64,000 bases of DNA from Gautieria morchelliformis (lineage: Eukaryota; Basidiomycota; Agaricomycetes; Gomphales; Gomphaceae), in contig WHVA01000045.1 in assembly GCA_015179125.1 (NCBI GenBank), forward strand, positions 186,001 through 250,000, in the 5' to 3' direction. The first letter of the stretch is position 1; each line of letters begins with the position of its first letter. The notes beneath the pieces are model-generated. The model did no database searches and had not been told where the DNA came from. It worked only from the letters and a program-made list of their open reading frames with translations. This document shows positions 56,627-64,000 of the stretch, piece after piece. The position numbers were made by a program, and so were the translations under genes.

Positions 56627-57132
56627 GCGGGTGCCCAAGCAGCTTAGTCATCGTGTGCGTGGCTCTAACACATGAAACGAGCTTGGTCAGCTGCTGATCA
56701 GGCCAGACCTTCGGATCCCCCAGCTAGTTGGCCCCCCACAGTCTCCCCGCACCCGCGCAACCTGCAAAAACAACGGCTACAACCGCTAAGTATAGCCGAC
56801 CCAAGCATCCTAATCGCCTCAACCATCCGAATCCCCACGCCCTGTGGTCATCAGCGGTCGGTTGGCGGCGCTGGGTACCTCCGGGAGCCGCTTCGCCATT
56901 TCGTCCACGTTGTGTCGTTCGCGCTGGCATTATCGCAAATCACGCTGAGGATCTATCCACACGTCATGCTACGTGTGAACGCCGTGCTCACAATAATAAA
57001 TGGCCTACGAGTTAGGCTAGGCACGCTCGGCTCGCAGTGCCTGTCAAGTCTTCTCATTCCCACGTTCTCACCACAGTTCCCTCGCTCTCACCACAGTTCC
57101 CTCGCACTGCCTCCTTCGTCCCCCATACCACC
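56627..57132. promoter_or_regulatory. Divergent promoter region between kinase and NLR-like gene
   Basis: 506 bp separate the two start codons, so both promoters lie here. A 17-nt direct repeat, CTCACCACAGTTCCCTC, occurs at 57068 and 57086 just before the NLR start. No TATA box is evident. Confidence 0.5.
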
Positions 57133-60100
57133 ATGACCTCTAACTCCTCAAGGGACCACAATGAACAGGTCGCCAAAGCTTTTCCTTCATCCGGGCATCA
57201 TGGAACTCTCTGACGAATCTTCATGAATAGGTCATACCGCTTTCTACTTCTGGTCTTGCTGGGGGAAGGGGCATCGAATCTAACCCCACGACGCAACCCG
57301 ATGAGCATCGAGGTGCCGGGCTCAGGTTGCTTTCACTGGGTAATGTTTTGACTTGTTATATGACACCTTCTGACTCCCTCAGCAGATGGCGGCGGCATCC
57401 GTGGCTTGTCCGAACTTATCATCCTACGAGAAATCATGCAGAGAATCCAGCGCCAAGAAGGGCGACCCACGGTGCCCCTTCCTTGCGAATATTTCGACTT
57501 AATGTGCGGTACGAGTACAGGCGGGTACGTTACTTGCTGGAACGATCACCGTCGCTCTCTAATACAGTCCATGCAGGCTCATAGCGCTTATGCTGGGCCG
57601 ACTCCGCCTCCCTGTAGATAAAGCGATCGAAGCCTATGCCAATTTCGCCTCAAAAGTGTTCTCGGAGAAGAAACCATTTTGGAAGGATGGAATGTTCAAG
57701 GCTAGCCAATTGGAGAAAGCTATTAAGGCGATCATCCAGGACTCGACTAACAACCCTAACGCACGCATGTTCGATCCAAGACCAAGCAGCGAAGTGTGCA
57801 AAACGTATGTTCACGTTGCCGCTCTTTCTTGACTTGGTACACAGCTGACCGTGGCCCAGTTTCGTCTGCGCGATGCCCGCAAATAATATAAGCACACCCC
57901 GCCTCTTTCGCACCTACACCGTAGAAAGGAATGAATCGTTCGACTGCGCCATCTGGGAGGCCGCTCGTGCTACGTCTGCCGCTCCTACTTTCTTCAAACG
58001 TATTTTCATCGGCATACCACCTCTTGATGAAGAATTTGTCGATGCCGGTCTGGGTTGCAACAACCCTGTCAAGCAAATCCTCAGAGAGGCAGAACACATC
58101 TTTCCACACCAACATATTGCTTGTGTCATAAGTATTGGGACAGGTCATGTCACCACAACGAGCTTACCGGCACCCAGTCTGTTCAACAGAGTCATTCCTT
58201 TAGATGTAGCCGAGGTATTGAAGAAGATCACGACCGAGTGTGAAGCCACAGCGGAGGAAACTGAACTCCGCTTCAGGCCAATTGCAAATGGTTACTTCCG
58301 GTTCAATGTTGAACAAGGAATGCAAAATGTGACGCTAGTGCAGTGGGAAAAGCTGGGAGAGGTGCAGACCCACACATTGCAGTATCTGCAGCAGGGCAAA
58401 GTAGACAAGATGCTCACAGCGGCTGTTGAAGCTCTGAGAGGGCGGCGGAAAGTGATACCAGCTGCACACCTCAGTGCGTACAACCTGCAGTGCCTCACAA
58501 CTGATGATACATGTTTTATGATAGATACCATTGGTGTAAGCACTGTTGGCAGGGAACCTGATAGAAGAGCGCGTTTTAAGACTTGCCCTCCATCAACAAG
58601 CAGGTTTACTGGAAGAGCTGATATTCTTATGCAACTGGAGGGATACTTTGTTGCAGACTGGCCATCCAATGAGGCAGAACAGCGCATCTTTGTTTTGTAT
58701 GGGCTTGGTGGGGCTGGAAAAACACAGATTGCCTTGAGATTCATTGAAAAGTTTCACCAATGGTGGGGTAGTTTACCTGGGTCTGTTATCTTTGGACTAA
58801 CTTGTGTTTTGTTTAGTTTCTGGAGAGTCTATTATATTGATGCAAGTAGTGTGACCACTATGGAGTCTGACTTTGAAGATATTGCTCGGGAAGAGGGTAT
58901 TGGTGGGACTGTGGGGGATGCTCTTTTCTGGCTTTCTAGACAACACCGAGGGTGGCTGCTCTTCATGGACAATGCTGATGACCGTGACATAAACCTTCGA
59001 AAGTACTTCCCACAGTGCAAGCATGGAAATATCATTGTGACAAGTCGCAATGTGGAGTGCCGTGTGCATGCACCCAGCTCCAACTGTCAGGTGTCAAGTA
59101 TGAATGCTGAGGAAGCTATTCATTTGCTTCTTGTGTTCTCTACAGTCAAACATTCTGAAAATAATCTTACCTTGGCATCTCTGATTGTCAAAGAACTTGG
59201 TTTTCTTCCACTGGCCATTGTCCAAGCAGGGGCCTATATCTCAAAGGGATGCAGTCTAAGTGGATACTTGAAGATTTTCCAGAAGGATCGAGCTAAACTG
59301 ATGAGCAAGCACTTAGTACAAATGGTGGATGATTATCCATGGGCAGTATATGCGACATGGGATATTAGCTTTAAAAAGCTAAGTCCCGTTGCAGCAACCC
59401 TGCTACACCTGTGTGCATTTTTACATTATAGGGGGATTTCTAAAAACATCTTTCAAAAGGCTTCTCTTGTGGATCTAGATGGACTATATGCTGATGCAAA
59501 ACAATTTCTGCATAACTTTCAAACCCCAGATGGTGGCTGGAGTGACCTTCAATTTCAGGAGATCATTCATGAATTAGCTTCATACTCATTAATTAGTACT
59601 GATGAAGAAGAGAGTACATTTTTCCTTCATCCACTAGTACATGTCTGGGCTCGAGATAACCTAGAGGTGGCAGAGCAGGAGAATAAGCAAGGGTGTACAA
59701 TGCAGATACTAGCGCTCTCTATCCCCTATGGGGATAGTACAGAGGATTATGCTTTTAGGAGATCTCTTCTATGTCATATCAATGAGCTACATACAAAAGA
59801 TACAGATTCATATGTGGCAACAAAATTTGCAAACGTGTTCAATGAAGCAGGACGATGGAAGGATGCTGAAGGGCTGCAGGTTAAGGTCATCGAGACATGC
59901 AAGGAGGTCCTTGGTGAGGAGGATCCTAACATCCTGAAGGCTGTGGGTAACCTTGCCATCAACTATCAGAATCAGGGCCGGTGGAAGGATGCTGAAGAGC
60001 TGGAGGTTCACATCATAGAGGAAAGGAAGAGGGTCCTTGGTGAGGAGCACCCTGACACCCTGATCGCCATGGGCAACCTTGCCTTAACCTATTGGAATCA

Positions 60101-61700
60101 GGGCCAGTGGAAGGATGCTGAAGAGCTGCAGCTTCAAGTCATAGAGGCAAGGAAGAGGGTCCTTGGTGAAGAGCATCCTGACACTCTAAATGCCATGGGT
60201 AGCCTTGCCTCAACCTATTGGAATCAGGGCCGGTGGAAGGATGCTGAAGAGCTGGATGTCCATGTCGTAGAGGCAAGGAAGAGGGTCCTTGGTGAGGAGC
60301 ATCCTAACACCCTGACCACCATGGGCAACCTTGCTTCAACCTATCAGGCTCAGGGCAGGTGGAAGGATGCTGAAGAGCTGGAGGTTCAAGTCATGGAGAC
60401 AAGTAAGAGGGTCCTTGGTGAGGAGCATCCTAACACCCTGAGGGCCATGGGCAACCTTGCCTCAACCTATCGGAATCAGGGCCGGTGGAAGGATGCTGAA
60501 GAGCTGGAGGTTCATGTCATAGAGGCAAGGAAGAGGGTCCTTGGTGAGGAGCATCCTAGCACCCTGACCACCATAGGCAACCTTGCCACAACCTATTGGA
60601 ATCAGGGACGGTGGAAGGATGCTGAAGAGCTGGGGGTTCAAGTCATGGAGGCAAGTAAGAGGGTCCTTGGTGAGGAGCATCCTAATACCCTGAGGGGCAT
60701 GGGCAACCTTGCTTCAACCTATCAGAATCAGGGCCGGTGGAAGGATGCTGAAGAGCTGGGGGTTCAAGTCATGGAGGCAAGTAAGAGGGTCCTTGGTGAG
60801 GAGCATCCTAACACCCTGAGGGCCATGGGCAACCTTGCCTCAACCTATCAGAGTCTGGGCCAGTGGAAGGATGCTGAAGAGCTGGAGCTTCAAGTCATAG
60901 AGGCAAGGAAGAGGGTCCTTGGTGAGGAGCACCCTGACACCCTGATTGCCATGAGCAACCTTGCCACAACCTATTTGAATCAGGGCCGGTCGAAGGATGC
61001 TGAAGAGCTGGAGCTTCAAGTCATAAAGGCGAGGCAGAGGGTCCTTGGTGAGGAGCATCCTGACACCCTGAGGGCCATGGGCAACCTTGCCTCAACCTAT
61101 CAGAATCAGGGCCGGTGGAAGGATGCTGAAGAGCTGGAGGTTCAAGTCATGGAGGCAAGGAAGAGGGTCCTTGGTGAGGAGCATCCTGACACCCTGAGCG
61201 CCATAGGCAACCTTGCCTTAACCTATTTGAATCAGCGCCGGTTGAAGGATGCTGAAGAGCTGGAGGTTCAAGTCATGGAGGCAAGGAAGAGGGTCCTTGG
61301 TGAGGAGCATCCTGACACCCTGATTGCCATGGGCAACCTTGCTTCAACCTATCAGAATCAGGGCCGGTGGAAGGATGCTGAAGAGCTGGGGGTTCAAGTC
61401 ATAGAGGCAAGGAAGAGAGTCCTTGGTGAAGAGCATCCTGACACCTTAAATGCCATGGGTGGCCTTGCCTCAACCTATTGGAATCAGGGCCAGTGGAAGG
61501 ATGCTGAAGAGCTGGAGGTTCATGTCATGGAGGCAAGGAAGAGGGTTCTTGGTAAAGAGCATCCTGACACCCTGATCGCCATGGACAACCTAGCCTCAAC
61601 CTATTGGAATCAGGGCCGTTGGAAGGATGCTGAAGAGCTGGAGGTTCAAGTCATGGAGGCAAGGACAAGGGTCTGTCATGACTCATTTATTTTGGCATGA
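57133..61700 (+). CDS. Patatin-like/NB-ARC/TPR protein (fungal NLR-type receptor), 3' end cut by LTR sequence
   Basis: A STAND-type receptor with an enzyme effector. Exons 57133-57168, 57231-57339, 57386-57524, 57577-57804, 57860-58762 and 58817-61700 give 1432 residues; the last intron (54 nt, in frame) could also be read through. The patatin phospholipase domain has the oxyanion loop DGGGIRG (49-55), nucleophile elbow GTSTG (Ser 92) and catalytic DAG (Asp 232), so it looks active. The NB-ARC domain has Walker A GLGGAGKT (about 452-459) and Walker B LLFMDNADD. A winged-helix-like region leads into TPRs from about residue 800: 14 full 42-residue repeats plus part of a fifteenth. The protein then ends EARTRVCHDSFILA, whose last codons and stop come from LTR sequence. 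Known relatives act in self/non-self recognition and cell death; repeats sense the ligand. That role is inferred here. Confidence 0.92.
59820..61672 (+). repeat. 126-bp coding tandem repeat (TPR array)
   Basis: Fourteen full units and a partial one, exact 126-bp period, encode NLASTYxNQGRWKDAEELxx followed by VxEARKRVLGEEHPxTLxAMG. Bases as well as residues are conserved across units, so they have been homogenised recently. Differences cluster at a few residues per unit. Confidence 0.95.
61674..61695 (+). mobile_element. Start of an LTR that truncated the NLR-like gene
   Basis: TPR coding similarity stops at TGTCATGACTCATTTATTTT, which resembles a TGTCATGACTCGTTTATT-type LTR terminus (compare the end of the Z copy near 43300, reverse strand). 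The pyrimidine-rich sequence after the solo LTR (62323 onward) may be its continuation. Confidence 0.5.
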
Positions 61701-62317
61701 TGTTACAACCATGCATTTCTGACTTCCAACACTCAGTTCCGCTCACATTCCAACCCTCCGATAATTCTGACATTCCACCCATTGTTTTATTCTTTGTTCT
61801 TTTGACTCTATTACTCAGACCCACCAGACTCGCCTCGCAGCACAGCAAGACCATATGTCCAGCCCCCTTTGGAGTCTTGTTGTTTCTTTATGTCAGATAT
61901 ACTTTCCGACCCCTTGTTCTTTTGCCATTGTTCTACCCTACCCTGCTCCCCCCTTGTAGTCCCCTTGTTCCCAATTAGTTATTTACCCCATATGTCTATC
62001 CGACTTCCACTCCCTCCGGAATTTGCTTAGTACTACCCCATTACATGTTGTCTCAGCTCTTTGTATAAAAGCCTCTCATGTATGCTCGTTACTCTGCAAT
62101 CAGATAATCACCTTCAATATGTGATTTCCTTCACTCTATCTCCTGTTCTTAGCACAGCGAGTTTTGCAAGACCTCTGTCTCTCCACCTTCTGCCTTCCGA
62201 CCCAACTTCCAACTGGTGATCTGAAATACTTAGGACGATAGTTCATTGGGGGCACAACATATGAGTTGAAGCCGTTGTCCTTTCCAGTTCTGACTTGTGG
62301 AAATCTCGATATGTACA
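61701..62317 (+). mobile_element. Solo LTR, gypsy family X (617 bp), with target duplication
   Basis: Starts TGTTACAACCATGC, ends ATATGTACA, and is flanked by exact CATGA (61696-61700, 62318-62322). Has the same TTTGTATAAAAGC box as the copy at 13487-14153. The left duplication includes the TGA that now ends the NLR-like ORF. Confidence 0.93.
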
Positions 62318-62322
62318 CATGA

Positions 62323-63335
62323 TCACCCCCACTCAAACTCCTTACCCTTCAAACATATCCATTCATTGTTCAATCTGTTTGCTGAGCTCATTTATCATTC
62401 ACACCATTCACCTTTGCTCCAGCCATCAGCCATGACCAACCACTCCTGACCAATACTATAATACATCACTATCCCTATCATCTGTCAGTCATGGGTCTAC
62501 ATGCGGTGTTTATATGGTTAGGAAGCATTTGCACAGCACCCTGCCCACCTTTCATGCAGGATGGAGCCCTTGGACAGGGGTTAGCACAGGATAAGAGTCA
62601 TGCAGGTCCTAAGGCCTGTTGTCTTCATCGTGTGTGGCATGCTAATGAATATTGTGTAGGTTTTGGCTGGCATATGTCTGGAGTCTATGTTATATGTAGT
62701 AGAGCAGTAAGGCAGGGGCTTTTGCATGGTATGATACCTTGTCAACTTCTGTGTCACACATTTCCAATAGACTATTGCTTTCATCTCAAGTTTTGGTGAG
62801 TATTGAACTGAGTACATGAAAGGGGAGAAGTGTATTGCATAAGGAGACAAAGGGACAGCCAGAAGACATGAAAGCAACAGAAGTCAACAAGGTATCATTA
62901 GAAAGTTCTACAAGATGTACACAGCATAAAACAGTCACCTATGAATGACTTTCAATCAAACCTGTTCACTACTTTCATCCAACCTACAACTTCATCAACC
63001 CAAGGCACACTGTAGGTGATGAACAACAGGGCATTGCTAAAGCATGGTGTGTATTGAGATAACAGAGACATTTCAGATAGGATTTGGATGACTATATGTT
63101 GCAAGTATGTATGAAGTTTGTTAGATGTACAATGATAGAATGTAAAGGCAAGTATGGACCATATGAGTATATGTTAGAAGTATATATAAAGCTTGTTAGA
63201 TGTATGATGACAGAATGTAGAAGCAAGTATAGACAATAACTCTACTATATTATTATATATGGTTGATAGATCTGATTAGAAGGCATGTTTAAAATAATAT
63301 GCATGTATAGTAGGAAGATATATAACTATTGATGT
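62323..63335. other. AT-rich stretch, LTR remnant and no gene
   Basis: The first part (pyrimidine-rich) may continue the LTR that begins at 61674. The rest is AT-rich with a short duplication at 63096-63236. No convincing coding frame. Confidence 0.4.
63096..63236. repeat. Imperfect tandem duplication, about 77-bp period
   Basis: Two diverged copies share GTTAGATGTA followed by GATGACAGAATGTAGAAGCAAGTAT-like sequence (63096-63159 and 63172-63236). Confidence 0.6.
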
Positions 63336-63584
63336 TTAGACAATAGGGTATATCCTGATGACATCTTGATCTGGGAAGGGCATCACATCCTTCACCGTGT
63401 TCTTGTTATGCTGTTGTAGATTGGAGACGGTATGTAGAGTACTGTTTTTCTTTGGCACACACAGCATTGGCACAGCTTGATGAGCCACTGCTGGTATCTG
63501 CCACTTCACAGTGGTGTACCATTCTAGTTTTACGGACAATTCCTCGCAGAAGTGTGACACTTGGGTAGTCGATACCTCATGCAT
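63336..63584 (-). pseudogene. Gypsy reverse transcriptase fragment (fossil)
   Basis: About 80 minus-strand codons match the region around the gypsy RT start: FCEELSVKLEWYTTVKWQIP, then PMLCVPKKNSTLHTV, then KDVMPFPDQD. It is a lone diverged fragment. Confidence 0.7.
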
Positions 63585-64000
63585 TTGTTGGGATCAATAA
63601 TATTGATCTCATGATTCACCTCCCGTAAGGGAGGGAGTTCTAATGGGATACCACCGACAAGGTTGGCGATCTTGTCCATCCATTCCTCGCTTGCCCAAGG
63701 AATGGATGGATATTTACCTGTATTGCCCTGAGCTGGAGGAGCTGCAGACTGTGAGAAAGAACTTTAGGGCTAGGATTAAGCATGCCTTACAGGTTCTGGC
63801 AACTGTCTCAATTGTGATATATTTTATGAAATATAAATAGATTAGCTACATATAGATATATAGGATAACTATAAACATCCGTCGAAATGTGAGGAGAGCT
63901 AGAAAGATAAGGAGAGGGGGAGCAACAAAAAAGAAGAGCAGTCGAGGAGGTTCCAGGATGAGAGAGATTGCTAAGAACGATACGAGGATGACAGGGGATG
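63585..64000. other. Right-end stretch, nothing recognised
   Basis: Contains a 65-codon frame (63643-63840) with no family resemblance, then purine-rich sequence. It may be further gypsy debris. Confidence 0.35.

Noticed and set aside
59820-61672. A long exact-period repeat that could be taken for a minisatellite or CRISPR-like array
   Set aside because: The 126-bp period is in frame and encodes standard 42-residue TPR units continuous with the NB-ARC protein.
61697-61978. A plus-strand frame of 93 codons at the NLR 3' end
   Set aside because: Lies inside the solo LTR; a similar frame recurs in the LTR at 13487-14153, so it is a shared LTR artefact.
1-64000. tRNA, rRNA or other structured RNA genes
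   Set aside because: Scanned by eye for T-loop (GGTTCGAATCC-like) and rRNA signature words; none was convincing. A covariance-model scan would be needed to exclude them.

Overview
The window reads as nuclear DNA of a mushroom-forming basidiomycete (Agaricomycetes). Host genes are split by many short introns, about 50-80 nt, mostly GT-AG with a few GC-AG. Protein families fit this group: a patatin/NB-ARC/TPR receptor, an F-box protein, arrestin-domain proteins and allantoate/pantothenate-type transporters. Gypsy, copia, hAT and CACTA debris lies between them. I could not fix the genus.

Layout. 0-12.3 kb is a gene block: a small unknown protein (minus strand), the riboflavin gene RIB3, a hAT element nested in a TA-target element, and two full MFS transporters of the same family with a doubtful zinc-finger gene between them. 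12.7-47.1 kb is a nested retroelement cluster. It holds at least four gypsy lineages, one copia element, several solo LTRs (many with clean 5-bp target duplications), two complete CACTA-like MITEs plus part of a third, and a zinc-knuckle protein of uncertain origin. 47.3-61.7 kb is a second gene block: a tandem pair of arrestin-domain genes, an F-box gene, a PDK1-type kinase with a PH domain, and, head-to-head with the kinase, a large patatin/NB-ARC/TPR (fungal NLR-type) gene. Its TPR array has 14 near-identical 42-residue repeats and is cut off at the 3' end by LTR sequence. 61.7-64 kb is LTR and gypsy debris.

The most interesting biology is the NLR-like gene. Its patatin effector, ATPase switch and homogenised repeat array match the architecture of fungal allorecognition/immunity receptors. 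Other notable points are GC-AG introns in RIB3 and the first transporter, a 13-nt micro-exon in that transporter, and a short accessory ORF kept downstream of pol in two gypsy copies. Three otherwise sound host genes each appear one base short in a homopolymer, which looks more like under-called sequence than decay.

Splice sites, reading frames and repeats were read by eye. No alignment or search was run, so family calls rest on recognised motifs and exact exon phasing.
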